Positions 34,866 through 43,221 of a stretch of DNA of 64,000 nucleotides are shown piece by piece. Position 1 is the stretch's first letter. The number at the start of each line of letters is the position of its first letter. Origin of the DNA: Gemmatimonadota bacterium. Its GTDB lineage: Bacteria; Gemmatimonadota; Gemmatimonadetes; Gemmatimonadales; Gemmatimonadaceae. Made by a program: the position numbers and the translations under genes. The stretch covers positions 372,001 to 436,000 of the forward strand of contig JAIUOB010000001.1 in assembly GCA_020161135.1 (NCBI GenBank). Reading direction: 5' to 3'. The notes under the pieces were generated by a model. The model did no database searches. It had not been told where the DNA came from and saw only the letters and a program-made list of their open reading frames with translations.

Positions 34866-35080
34866 CGGGCCTCCGAGGTTGTCAGGCCTACGCGGCACAC
34901 GGCCCACACGTTGCGCCGCCCATCCCGCAGGGGGGCGGCGAGGCGCGCGACGGCGGCCGCCGAGGCCCTCTCCGGGGCCTGCGTGACGAACGGTACGCAT
35001 GGTGTGGTGAGCGGCGAAACCGCCCCCCGGCATGCCCCCGTCGTGCAAGAGAGCACGCGGTTTCCTCCGACCCCTCGATC

Positions 35081-36514
35081 ATGACCTTGCTCCTTCGCGC
35101 GACCGCCGTGGCCGTCCTCGCTGGCGCGCCCGTCGCCATCACCGCCGCCCCCCTCGCGGCCCAACGCCCCAACGATCCGCGCGCCGTCGCGATCATCGAC
35201 CAGGCCATCGCGCGCATGGGCGGCGAGGCGGCGCTGCGCCGCATTGCCTCCGTGCGCATGGACGTCATGACCCAGTGGCAGCGCACGGGCTTCTCCAACG
35301 TCCCCTCCACCGACGCGCCGTCGTACGAGCGCAACATCGAGTTGCGCGACTACGCGACGCGGAGCTGGCGCAACACGCGCATCTTCCTGCCGGGCGCCAA
35401 CGGGGCGGTGGACATCGTGCGCGACACGGTGGGCGCGCGCACCTTCTTCGGCACCCCCAGCGCAGTCCCGCCGGCCCCGCTCAACATCGCGTACGTCGAC
35501 GAGCGCCGTGAGCTGTGGGCCTTTGCCCCGGAACGCACGCTGCTGGTGGCGCGCGATGCGGGCGGGCTGCGCCTGCTCGCCGACACCACGATGGAGGGCG
35601 TCGCCTACGCGCGCCTGGCCGGCCGCGCCGAGCACTTCGATGCCACCTGGTTCATCCGCCGCACCGATCACCTGCCGGCGTTCGCGCGCTTTCGCTTCGA
35701 CGAGACCAACGACTTCGGGCTCGCGGGCTGGGGGCCGATGGAGGTGGAGATCTGGTGGGCCGGGTGGACGCGCTATGCGCCCGGCGTGCTGCTGCCGAAG
35801 CAGCGCGACACGCGCCGCGTCGGACGCCCCTACAAGCGCATGACGATCATGGCGCTCACCGTCAACGCGCCGGCGCCCGCCGACTCGTTCGCGATCGCCG
35901 ATTCCATCGTGACGCGCTACCTCGCCACGGAGCAGCGCCCCATGTGGGCCCTGCCGCTCGACGGCACCGCCATCACCGACAGCACCTTCATCACCTTCCC
36001 GCCCTTCCTCGGCAACGCGGGCGCGGTGAAGGTGGGAGGCGGCTATGTGCTGCTCGAGACGGCGCAGGCCGATAGCGCGGCCGGCCTGATCGACGCCTTC
36101 CTGCGTGCTCGCACGGGGCAACGCGCGCATGCCGGTGTGGTGGCGCGCGTCCTGCAGGGGAACGGTGGCGTCGCGTGGTTTGCGCGGCAGGCCCGGCCGG
36201 TGTTCGTCGCGCCGGGGGCGCAACCGTTCGTGCAGCGCATGGTGCCGGCCGCGCATCGCGCGCGCACGACGACCATCACGCGTGCGCAGTGGGTGCGCGT
36301 GGGCAGTGACTCGCTGTGGCTCGAGCCGGTCGACTTCCCCGACTATCCGGGCACGCTCACCGTCTACAGTCCCACGTTGCGCTGGCTGTACGTGCCGCTG
36401 GGCGGCGCGCCGGCGTTTCAGCCGGAGATCGACGCGCTCATTGCGCGCATCGAGAAGCGGGGCGGCACCGTCGAGTGGCTCGGCGGAGCGCGCGCCCTCA
36501 AGACGAAGCGCTAG
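35081..36514 (+). CDS. Secreted protein, unknown; possibly degenerate metallo-beta-lactamase fold
   Basis: 477 residues with a signal peptide ending at APLAAQ. Residues 35-270 resemble a lipid/ligand-binding beta-rich module that often precedes metallo-hydrolase folds (VAIIDQAIARMGGEAALRRIASVRM). Residues 320-470 have the spacing of an MBL fold (FPPFLGNAGAVKVGGGYVLLETAQADSAAGLIDAFLRA), but the HxHxDH zinc motif is missing, so any metal chemistry is unlikely. This MBL reading is an inference from pattern only. Its stop overlaps by 4 bp with the convergent PP-loop gene. Confidence 0.7.
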   Translation: MTLLLRATAVAVLAGAPVAITAAPLAAQRPNDPRAVAIIDQAIARMGGEAALRRIASVRMDVMTQWQRTGFSNVPSTDAPSYERNIELRDYATRSWRNTRIFLPGANGAVDIVRDTVGARTFFGTPSAVPPAPLNIAYVDERRELWAFAPERTLLVARDAGGLRLLADTTMEGVAYARLAGRAEHFDATWFIRRTDHLPAFARFRFDETNDFGLAGWGPMEVEIWWAGWTRYAPGVLLPKQRDTRRVGRPYKRMTIMALTVNAPAPADSFAIADSIVTRYLATEQRPMWALPLDGTAITDSTFITFPPFLGNAGAVKVGGGYVLLETAQADSAAGLIDAFLRARTGQRAHAGVVARVLQGNGGVAWFARQARPVFVAPGAQPFVQRMVPAAHRARTTTITRAQWVRVGSDSLWLEPVDFPDYPGTLTVYSPTLRWLYVPLGGAPAFQPEIDALIARIEKRGGTVEWLGGARALKTKR

Positions 36515-37266
36515 GGCGCGGTTGCGGGAGGGCGGTCCGTCTCGACGAGGTCGCTGTACGCGAAGCGCTCCTCCCGCAGCACCCGCTCACCGGTCATGAC
36601 GGGAATCGCCGCGCGGAAGATGGGGCCATTCACGACGCAGGTGTGAAACTCGCCGCGCTCGCCGCAGGGGTCGACACCCGGGGGCAGCGCGGCGAGCAGC
36701 GCGGCATCGTAGCGTCGTCCGACGAAGCTCGCATCCAATTGCGTCGTGTCGACACAGCTCAGCCAGGCGTCGTAGCCTGCGGTGACGAACGCCTGCGCCA
36801 GCGCGGGGGTGGGCTCGCCCCACAGCGGGTAGAGCGCCTGCCAGCCATGCCGTGCGACGAGCGCGTCGCGCCAGGCACGCACATCCTCGAGGAACAGGTC
36901 GCCAAAGGCGATCGTCGCGCACGTGGGGTGCGCCGCCTGCACCATCGCGAGACCGCGGGCGAAGGCCGCCTCGTAGTCCTCGTTGGATGACGTCGCCCCG
37001 AGCGTGACCTCGAACAGCGGCAGGCCGAGCGCATCCGCCTGACGGCGCAGGATCGAGCGCCGCACGCCGTGGATGCTCACGCGATCGTACACCGTCGAGA
37101 CGCTCGTGAGCAGGCCGATCACCTGCACGCCGGGATCGTCGAGCAGGCGCGCCAGCATCCAGGTGCTGTCCTTGCCCCCGCTCCACGACACGAGCACGGG
37201 AAGCGCTGGTGCAGCGATCGGGTTGGCGTTGGCCGCTGTGGTGTCGTGGGGCGTGGGCATCGTCAT
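36511..37266 (-). CDS. PP-loop ATPase, diphthine-ammonia-ligase-like family
   Basis: 251 residues. The PP-loop ATP pyrophosphatase motif SGGKDS (29-34) opens the domain, followed by VIGLLTSVSTVYDRVSIHGVR and a YEAAFARGL segment. The C-terminal GEFHTCVVNGPIF is characteristic of the Dph6/MJ0570-related family, which adenylates a carbonyl before amidation. Bacteria lack diphthamide, so the real substrate of bacterial members is unknown. The first 20 residues (Thr/Ala/Pro-rich) lie outside the fold; a later start is possible. It lies downstream of the NRAMP-like gene on the same strand with a 34 bp gap. Confidence 0.88.
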   Translation of the reverse strand: MTMPTPHDTTAANANPIAAPALPVLVSWSGGKDSTWMLARLLDDPGVQVIGLLTSVSTVYDRVSIHGVRRSILRRQADALGLPLFEVTLGATSSNEDYEAAFARGLAMVQAAHPTCATIAFGDLFLEDVRAWRDALVARHGWQALYPLWGEPTPALAQAFVTAGYDAWLSCVDTTQLDASFVGRRYDAALLAALPPGVDPCGERGEFHTCVVNGPIFRAAIPVMTGERVLREERFAYSDLVETDRPPATAP

Positions 37267-37300
37267 GGCGACAAGCTAGCGGGTGGCGCGCGGCGGCCTG

Positions 37301-38578
37301 TCAGGGGCGCGCGCCCCACGCCATGGCCGCGAGGCATGTCACCACGAACGCGATGCTCACCCACCCCGCGCGCGTGGCGATGGGCGGCACGCCCGCCGCG
37401 GCCGAACGCGGGTCCTGCGCCAGCAACTGCAGCGCCACGAGATGCAGCGGCAGCAGCACGGCGTTCACCACCTGGCTGCCGACGATGAGCGGGATGAGCG
37501 GCACACCCGGCACCATCACCAGCAGCACCGCACCCAGCGTGAGGCCGAGAAAGACCACGTAGAACCAGTGGAACCGACGCCCGTCGAGATCGAGCGACGC
37601 CGGCACGGCCGCCGCTTCCGCCACCGAGTACGCGGTCGCCAGCGGCACGATTGCCGCGGCCAGCAGCGCCGCGCCCAGCAACCCGGCACCGAACAACACC
37701 GTCGCGAAACGCCCCGCGAGCGGCTGCAGGGCAAGCGCCGCGTCGGCGGCCGAGGCGATGTGCACACCGCGTGCGTGCAGCGTGGCCGCGCACGCCACCG
37801 CGACGGCGAGTCCGATGAGCCCGGTGAGCATCGCGCCCACGACCACCTCCCACCGCTCGATGCGTAGCGACGCGACGGTGATGCGCTTGTCCACCGCGTA
37901 CGACTGGATGAACGCCAAGCCCCACGGTGCGAGCGTCGTGCCGATGGTCGCGGCGACGGCCGTCCATCCGGCGGCCGTGAGCGGTGGCCGCGGCACCAGC
38001 GCGCCCACGGCCACCGCGCCCCAGTCGGGCGCCGCCAGCACGCCGTCGATGAGATAGAGTGCGAGCGTGGCCGACAGCAGCAGCAGGATGTGCTCGACAC
38101 GATGGAACGAGCCGAGGACGACCACGCTGGCGATGAGCACCCCCGCGATGGGCACGCTCACCGTGGCCGGGATGCCGGCGAGCTCACCAGCCGCCGCCAC
38201 GCCGGCGTACTCGGCGCAGATGGTACCGAAGTTTGCGACCACCAGCGCGATCGCGGCGCACCACCCCGACGCCACACCCCAGCGTGCCCGCACCAGCGCC
38301 ACGAAGCCCTTGCCGCTCGTGGCGCCCAAGCGCACCGCCATGAGCTGGAACTGCACCAGCAGCACGACCGACAGCGTGATGACCCACAGCAACCGATAGC
38401 CGTGGTCCGTGCCGAGCAACGAGTAGGTGGTGAGGCCGGCGGGGTCGTCGTCGGAGAGTCCGGCGAGCAGTCCCGGACCGAGGACCGCCAGCACCGCCGC
38501 GAGCGTGCCGGCGCCCGCGGCGCGGCGCTCGACGATGCGCGAGGCAATGCCGCGGCGGCGATGGCCGGGATGCGTCAC
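37301..38578 (-). CDS. NRAMP-family divalent-metal transporter with altered metal site
   Basis: 425 residues with about 11 transmembrane helices. TM1 carries DDDPAGLTTY (Asp43-Pro46-Ala47-Gly48) in place of the canonical DPGN motif. TM6 reads TTLAPWG (Ala217-Pro-Trp219) in place of the canonical MPH motif, so the metal-binding Met and His are both lost. Family membership is clear from the overall pattern (GDLRxG-like LGATSGKGFVAL, NFGTICAEYAG). Such divergent clades include Mg2+ transporters (NRMT) and others of unknown specificity. The substrate therefore is unlikely to be the usual Mn2+ or Fe2+. Confidence 0.85.
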   Translation of the reverse strand: MTHPGHRRRGIASRIVERRAAGAGTLAAVLAVLGPGLLAGLSDDDPAGLTTYSLLGTDHGYRLLWVITLSVVLLVQFQLMAVRLGATSGKGFVALVRARWGVASGWCAAIALVVANFGTICAEYAGVAAAGELAGIPATVSVPIAGVLIASVVVLGSFHRVEHILLLLSATLALYLIDGVLAAPDWGAVAVGALVPRPPLTAAGWTAVAATIGTTLAPWGLAFIQSYAVDKRITVASLRIERWEVVVGAMLTGLIGLAVAVACAATLHARGVHIASAADAALALQPLAGRFATVLFGAGLLGAALLAAAIVPLATAYSVAEAAAVPASLDLDGRRFHWFYVVFLGLTLGAVLLVMVPGVPLIPLIVGSQVVNAVLLPLHLVALQLLAQDPRSAAAGVPPIATRAGWVSIAFVVTCLAAMAWGARP

Positions 38579-38636
38579 CTGGGCGCGTGTGGCATCAGGC
38601 GTGCTGCACTGCCGGTGTCGTCACACGCGGCCGCGT

Positions 38637-39899
38637 TCACCGTCGTCGCGCCGTGACCAGGACGGCGAGGTCGTCAGGGCGCGGATTCACGAAGTCGAGC
38701 CGCACCCGGCCATCGGGGAGCGTGCTCACCACCGCCGGCATCCCGCTGCGCGTGAGCACCCAGCCGGCCGGCAGCACGACGGCATTGGCCGGGCGGCCGA
38801 AGCCGCGATCCCAGACCAGCTCGTCACCCTCCAGGCGATACCGTGCGCTGTCGGTGTACGTCTCGCGCATTCGCAGGCGCACCGACGAGCCCGCGCTCAC
38901 CGGCGCAAAGCGGAACACCACCGCCTCGGTCTCGGCGGTGATCGTGGGCACGTCGAGTCGTGCGCGACGGATCGCCTCGCCGCGCAGCACCTCGTGCCGC
39001 AGCGGTTCGCCGGTGTCGAGGTTGAGCGCCGACGGGTTGGAGACGCGGCTCCCTGCACGCACCACGTTCACGTAGTGGTCGACGCCGGCGCGCGACTCGG
39101 TGTAGTCATGGGCCAGATCGAAGGCGTGCGTCTCCGGCTGCTGCAGCCAGTAGGTGATCTCGCGCGTCTGCCGCGCGCGCTCATCGAGGCGCGCATCGCT
39201 GGCCAGTGGCCCACGCAACGGCGTGACCGCAGCGCGCAGCGCGGTGGACGGCACGGCGCGCAGCACGAGTGGCGCTTCCGCCGGCGTGGCGTTCCAGAAG
39301 CTCACGGCCAGGCGTCCGTCGGCCTCGCGCAGCACCTGCACGGGATAGTTGCAGTTCACCAGCTCGTAGCCGGGCGGCAACACCACGGCGTTGCGCTTGA
39401 TGCCGAGCGGCCGGTCGAAGACGATGGTGTCCCCGCGCGTGAAGTAGCTGCGCGCGTCCTCGTAGGTCTTGTCGATGAGCACGCGCGCCTCACCCCCATC
39501 GGCAGGGACCGGGCGTGCGAGCGTGACGCGGATGTACTGCTGCGTGCTGTCACTCACCCGCATGCCGCCCGCGCGCGCCTCGGCCGCGCCCACCACGGCG
39601 AAGGCGAGCGGTGCGCCGGTCGCGCGGTCCGTCACCCGCTCGTCGGTGGCGATGCTTCCCGCACGGATGGGGTTGAAGTAGTAGCGCGCTCCGGCCGTGG
39701 TGGCGGTGACGTCGTACAGGATGCGGAACTTCGCACTCCCCGGCGCCAGCAGTTCGTAGCGCGTGTACGCGTCGGCTTCCGTCTGGCGCGGCGGCGGTGC
39801 ATCCACGCGTTGCGCACGAAGCGGGACCGCGCTCACGGCAACCGCAAGCGCCACGGCCACCGATGCCCGCATCGCGCGCGTCACCGCGCGCGCGCTCAC
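38637..39899 (-). CDS. Secreted protein with internal duplication, unknown function
   Basis: 420 residues with a signal peptide ending at VPLRAQ. Two homologous halves are visible: around residues 55-200 (FRILYDVTATTAGARYYFNPIRAGS ... DRPLGIKRNAVVLPPGYEL) and around 240-415 (FDLAHDYTESRAGVDHYVNVVRAGS ... DRGFGRPANAVVLPAGWVL). Each half ends with a 'DGR(L/V) ... F(W/V)N' strand. The fold is probably beta-sandwich. No family name was recognised. The stop codon of this gene is at 38637 and its start overlaps the end of the GlcG/HbpS gene by 4 bp, so the two are co-translated, suggesting a functional link. Confidence 0.75.
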   Translation of the reverse strand: MSARAVTRAMRASVAVALAVAVSAVPLRAQRVDAPPPRQTEADAYTRYELLAPGSAKFRILYDVTATTAGARYYFNPIRAGSIATDERVTDRATGAPLAFAVVGAAEARAGGMRVSDSTQQYIRVTLARPVPADGGEARVLIDKTYEDARSYFTRGDTIVFDRPLGIKRNAVVLPPGYELVNCNYPVQVLREADGRLAVSFWNATPAEAPLVLRAVPSTALRAAVTPLRGPLASDARLDERARQTREITYWLQQPETHAFDLAHDYTESRAGVDHYVNVVRAGSRVSNPSALNLDTGEPLRHEVLRGEAIRRARLDVPTITAETEAVVFRFAPVSAGSSVRLRMRETYTDSARYRLEGDELVWDRGFGRPANAVVLPAGWVLTRSGMPAVVSTLPDGRVRLDFVNPRPDDLAVLVTARRR

Positions 39900-40399
39900 G
39901 GCTTGATCGCCGCGATGCCAGCCGCCGCGATCTCCTCGTCCTGCGCGCTCGACACGCCGCTCACGCCCACGGCGCCGATCACACGTCCGTTGATGGTGAT
40001 CGGCAATCCGCCCTGCAGCGCGTACAGCCCGTCGACCGAGAGAAAGGTGAGCGTGTCGGCCATGATGCGGTCGGCGTACACCTTCGACGGTCGCTGCCAG
40101 CGCGCGGCTGTGCGCGCCTTGCCCGTGGCCACCTGCGCGGTACCCGCGCTCGCGCCGTCGAGTCGCACGAAGCCCAGCAGATCACCACCCGCGTCGACGA
40201 CGGCGATGGACACCACCCACCTGTTGGCCTTGGCCTTGGCCTCCGCTGCCGCCAGCACGGCCTTCACCGCGTCGGCGGTGAGCACCTTGCTGTCGGCCAA
40301 CTGTGCGGAGAGGCGCGTGGGCAGTGCCGCGCAGGCAAGAAGCGCCGCGCACGACAGCAGGGCGCGAACTGAGCGGCGGGAAGAGGCGGACAGGCGCAT
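39896..40399 (-). CDS. GlcG/HbpS-family haem-binding-like protein, exported
   Basis: 167 residues from ATG 40399; the upstream reading covers an unrelated gap. A signal peptide ends at TRLSAQ. The domain (about 40-165) has VVSIAVVDAGGDLLGFVRLDGAS, KARTAARWQRPSKVY and GGLPITINGRVIGAVGVSG, the standard GlcG/HbpS pattern. HbpS-type members bind haem or cobalamin; others belong to glycolate or propanediol systems with unclear roles. It overlaps the duplicated secreted protein by 4 bp (ATGA), so both are likely made together. It lies 80 bp from the cysM start on the same strand side but in a separate unit. Confidence 0.9.
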   Translation of the reverse strand: MRLSASSRRSVRALLSCAALLACAALPTRLSAQLADSKVLTADAVKAVLAAAEAKAKANRWVVSIAVVDAGGDLLGFVRLDGASAGTAQVATGKARTAARWQRPSKVYADRIMADTLTFLSVDGLYALQGGLPITINGRVIGAVGVSGVSSAQDEEIAAAGIAAIKP

Positions 40400-40479
40400 C
40401 GGTGTGAGTCCTCGCGGGAAGGGGGCGGAACGGCGTCGTGCTGGAGAATACGTCGCGGAGGCGGGTTGTGGGTTGTGGG

Positions 40480-41409
40480 CTACGAGGGAAACAACCCCGT
40501 GCTCAGGTAGCGATCGCCGCGGTCGCAGACGATGAACACGAGCGTGGCATCGCGCAGCTCGGCCGCGACGCGCAGCGCGATCACGCACGCGCCCGCCGCC
40601 GACGGCCCCGCGAGGATCCCCTCCTCCGCCGCGAGCCGCCGCGCCATCGCCTCGGCGTCGGTCTGCGACACCTGCTCGATGCGATCCACGCCGGCGGCAT
40701 CGTAAATGCGCGGCTGGTAGGCCGCGCTCCAGCGCCGGATCCCCGCAATCTGCGACCCCTCGCTGGGCTGCGCGCCGACGATCGTGATGTCCGGGTGCAC
40801 CTCACGCAGATAGCGACCGACTCCCATGATGGTGCCGGTGGTGCCCATCGCGCTCACGAAGTGCGTGATGGTGCCCTGCGTATCGCGCCAGATCTCCGGC
40901 CCCGTCGTCTCGTAGTGCGCACGCGGGTTGTCGGGGTTCGCGAACTGGTCGAGCACACGACCGTCGCCCCGCGCCTGCATCTGCTGCGCGAGGTCGCGCG
41001 CGTACTCCATGCCTCCCGCGCTCGCCGGCGTGAGGATGAGCTCTGCGCCGTACGCCCGCATCGACGCGCGACGTTCCTCGCTCAGGTTGTCGGGCATGAT
41101 GAGCGTCATGCGATAACCCGTCATCGCGGCGATCATCGCCATCGCGATCCCTGTATTCCCGCTGGTCGCCTCGATGAGGCGGTCGCCGGGGCGGATCTCC
41201 CCGCGCTCTTCCGCGCGGCGGATCATGCTCAACACCGGGCGATCCTTCACGCTGCCGCCCGGGTTGTTCCCCTCGAGCTTGCCGAGGATGGTCACGCCAC
41301 GCGCCGCGAGCGCCGCGCCGGGAATGCGTTGCAGCCGCACGAGCGGCGTGTTGCCAATCGTCCGGTCGATGGTAGCAAAGTCAGGGCGCATGTCGTCGAA
41401 GCATGGCAA
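40480..41409 (-). CDS. cysM: Cysteine synthase B (S-sulfocysteine synthase type)
   Basis: 309 residues. The PLP Lys55 lies in GNNPGGSVKDRP, the substrate loop TSGNTG is at 82-87, and the whole protein follows the CysM pattern closely (LIEATSGNTGIAMAMIAAMTGYRM, AHYETTGPEIW, HFVSAMGTTGTIMGV), rather than CysK. CysM can use thiosulfate as well as sulfide with O-acetylserine. Its next neighbours on the same strand are two half-size YeeE/YedE proteins, so a thiosulfate-import-to-cysteine route is likely. A Met at residue 7 is an alternative start. Confidence 0.93.
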   Translation of the reverse strand: MPCFDDMRPDFATIDRTIGNTPLVRLQRIPGAALAARGVTILGKLEGNNPGGSVKDRPVLSMIRRAEERGEIRPGDRLIEATSGNTGIAMAMIAAMTGYRMTLIMPDNLSEERRASMRAYGAELILTPASAGGMEYARDLAQQMQARGDGRVLDQFANPDNPRAHYETTGPEIWRDTQGTITHFVSAMGTTGTIMGVGRYLREVHPDITIVGAQPSEGSQIAGIRRWSAAYQPRIYDAAGVDRIEQVSQTDAEAMARRLAAEEGILAGPSAAGACVIALRVAAELRDATLVFIVCDRGDRYLSTGLFPS

Positions 41410-41535
41410 CTCCCCCGCCGTTCCCGTAGTACCCGTATTTCCCCGTGGTCCCCCCGCCCCCGCCGTCGAGCCTGTCGCCGTTCGCGCCCACGCCGTGCAG
41501 CCTGTCGCTCCTCGCGCTCCCGCCGTCCCGGCTCA
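41410..41535. repeat. GC-rich repeat between yeeE-like gene and cysM (copy F)
   Basis: 41461-41508 shares two blocks with copy D: CGCCGTCGAGCCTGTC at its start and GTGCAGCCTGTCGC at its end. The flanking part is CCCGTAGTACCCG-like, as in copies B/C. The right side runs into the YeeE gene, covering its stop (CGGCTCACGCTGTTCG). Confidence 0.8.
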
Positions 41536-42021
41536 CGCTGTTCGTTGTCTCCCGGCAAGCAGTCCCTGCCCCAACCCCCCAATCGCGATCCCTCCGACCG
41601 CCCACAACAGCTCCCAGCTCCCTGCGCCAAGTCCCGCGATCGCCGGTCCCGGACACACCCCGCAGAGTCCCCATCCAATCCCGAAGATCGCAGCCCCGAC
41701 GATCGTCGAACGGTCGAGCACCGATTCGTGCGCGCCGTAGGCGCCGCCCAGCAGCGGGCGCGTCCACACGCGCGGCACCACCCGATATGCGACAAAGGTC
41801 ACGACCACCGCACCGCCGAGCACCAGCATCAGCCCCAGGTCGCGGAACGTGAGGAACGCCAGCACCACCCGCGGCTGGATCATCGTCGAGAGGGCGAGCC
41901 CGAAACCGAAGAGCGCGCCTGCAGCCACGGCCGCCGCGAGCTGCCCGCGCGCACGCACCGGCGTCCGTGACGTCGTGGTGGCGGCCATGGTCGTGTCGGC
42001 CTGCAGCGACGGCACGCTCAC
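41533..42021 (-). CDS. YeeE/YedE-family membrane protein, half-size, second of a pair
   Basis: 162 residues if started at GTG 42021, which overlaps the upstream stop (GTGA); ATG 41988 would give 151 residues and is an alternative. Four to five membrane helices are visible with a conserved Cys pair motif GWGLCGVCPGPAIAGL, the usual YeeE signature. Full-length members such as TsuA carry two such halves in one chain and import thiosulfate; here each half is a separate protein. The protein ends Gln-Arg-Thr-Ala-stop inside repeat copy F. Confidence 0.88.
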   Translation of the reverse strand: MSVPSLQADTTMAATTTSRTPVRARGQLAAAVAAGALFGFGLALSTMIQPRVVLAFLTFRDLGLMLVLGGAVVVTFVAYRVVPRVWTRPLLGGAYGAHESVLDRSTIVGAAIFGIGWGLCGVCPGPAIAGLGAGSWELLWAVGGIAIGGLGQGLLAGRQRTA

Positions 42022-42482
42022 AGGCCCCCCATCCGCGCGAGCACGTTGGCCGTCACGAACGCCGTACCCATGAAGGTGAGCACCGCGAGCAACGACGGCA
42101 GCCCCAACGATGCGAGACCGCAGATGCCATGCCCCGAGGTGCAGCCGCGCGAGAGGCGCGCGCCGTAGCCGACCAGCACGCCGCCCACGACCAGCCGCGC
42201 GGGCGAGAGATCGACCGACACCCGCGTCCCATCGCCGAGGGCGATCCACCAGAGCGCCGCACCGACGATGAGGCCGGCGGCGTACGCCAGGCGCCACTGT
42301 CGGCTGTTCACCAGCCTCGGCTGCTGGAAGAACGGCGTGCGCACCACCCACGACCACGTCGAGGAGTAGACGGAGCTCATGCCACCGATGAGGCCCGTGA
42401 GCGCGAAGAGCAGCGAGACGCCGCTGCCGATGAGCAGTCCGCCTGCGAGGTAGTGCGTCCAGCCGTTGGGGAAGAGTGTCAT
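42018..42482 (-). CDS. YeeE/YedE-family membrane protein, half-size, first of a pair
   Basis: 154 residues with four hydrophobic segments. The Cys motif GARLSRGCTSGHGICGLASLGLPSL corresponds to the first conserved half of YeeE/TsuA transporters, where such Cys relay thiosulfate. The stop overlaps the start of the second half by 4 bp, so the two are made in equal amounts and probably assemble into one channel. With cysM just downstream of them, thiosulfate uptake for cysteine synthesis is the most economical reading. It begins 18 bp before the next gene's end. Confidence 0.9.
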   Translation of the reverse strand: MTLFPNGWTHYLAGGLLIGSGVSLLFALTGLIGGMSSVYSSTWSWVVRTPFFQQPRLVNSRQWRLAYAAGLIVGAALWWIALGDGTRVSVDLSPARLVVGGVLVGYGARLSRGCTSGHGICGLASLGLPSLLAVLTFMGTAFVTANVLARMGGL

Positions 42483-42500
42483 CGATGCACGATCGCCCCG

Positions 42501-43061
42501 CTACCGGTGCACGCCAAGGCCAACGCGCATGCCGATTCCCACGCCGGCGCGTTGCGGGACCACGACCAGCGCCGTACGCGTCGGCATCGTGAGTGGGGCC
42601 CAGTCCTGGACACCGATGAGTGCGCCGATCAGCGCACCCATCGCGGCACCGCCGAGCGCCATCTGCACCATCGCCGCGCCCGTGGATCCACACCCCACGA
42701 GCCCGGGATCCTGCGCACACTCGGCGTCGCTCGCGGGGATGAGCCCCATCACGGCGCCAATGCCACCGCCCCAGATGACGCCACGCAGCGCGCCGCGACT
42801 TCGGCTCTTGCCGCGGTAGACATCGAGCTGCGTGATCGACGTCCACGGTACGGAGACCGGTGGCGCGCCGGGACGCGTGAACGCGACCGAGTCCACGGTG
42901 CGCGAAATGACCACGCCATCCACTCGGCCGGCGAGGGCCGAGCTCTGCACGCGGATGCGCGTGCCCGGCACCACCTCGACCGGCTGCGCGTCCAATGGCG
43001 CCGAGGCGGCGACGAGCAACACGCCGACCGTCGGCAGCGTTCGTCTGATGACGTGCAGCAT
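42501..43061 (-). CDS. Secreted protein with Gly-zipper, unknown function
   Basis: 186 residues from ATG 43061; longer in-frame sequence overlaps the divergent gene and was rejected. A signal peptide ends near APLDAQ. Residues 30-75 form an SH3-like beta domain (PGTRIRVQSSALAGRVDGVVIS) and residues 95-155 a Gly-zipper-rich region with small-residue helices (GGGIGAVMGL, GGAAMGALIGALIG), likely membrane-associating. One Cys pair occurs around 114-124. No family name was recognised. It is 18 bp upstream of the YeeE pair but its role in that locus is unknown. Confidence 0.7.
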   Translation of the reverse strand: MLHVIRRTLPTVGVLLVAASAPLDAQPVEVVPGTRIRVQSSALAGRVDGVVISRTVDSVAFTRPGAPPVSVPWTSITQLDVYRGKSRSRGALRGVIWGGGIGAVMGLIPASDAECAQDPGLVGCGSTGAAMVQMALGGAAMGALIGALIGVQDWAPLTMPTRTALVVVPQRAGVGIGMRVGLGVHR

Positions 43062-43221
43062 GCTCACTCCCAGTGCAGGGTGATCCGTCGGTCGCACGCG
43101 CCTGGCGGAGACCGGCGGCAACGCGATGATGCATGGCGAAAGGCGCACCGTGCGGTAGCTTTTCCAGAATGCGCCAGCCTGTCCGCCCGTAGCATCACCC
43201 TTGGATATAGGGGGCTGATCC

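Noticed and set aside
41410..41532. cysM 5' riboswitch
   Set aside because: The GC-rich sequence matches the dispersed repeat family; no known riboswitch core was seen.
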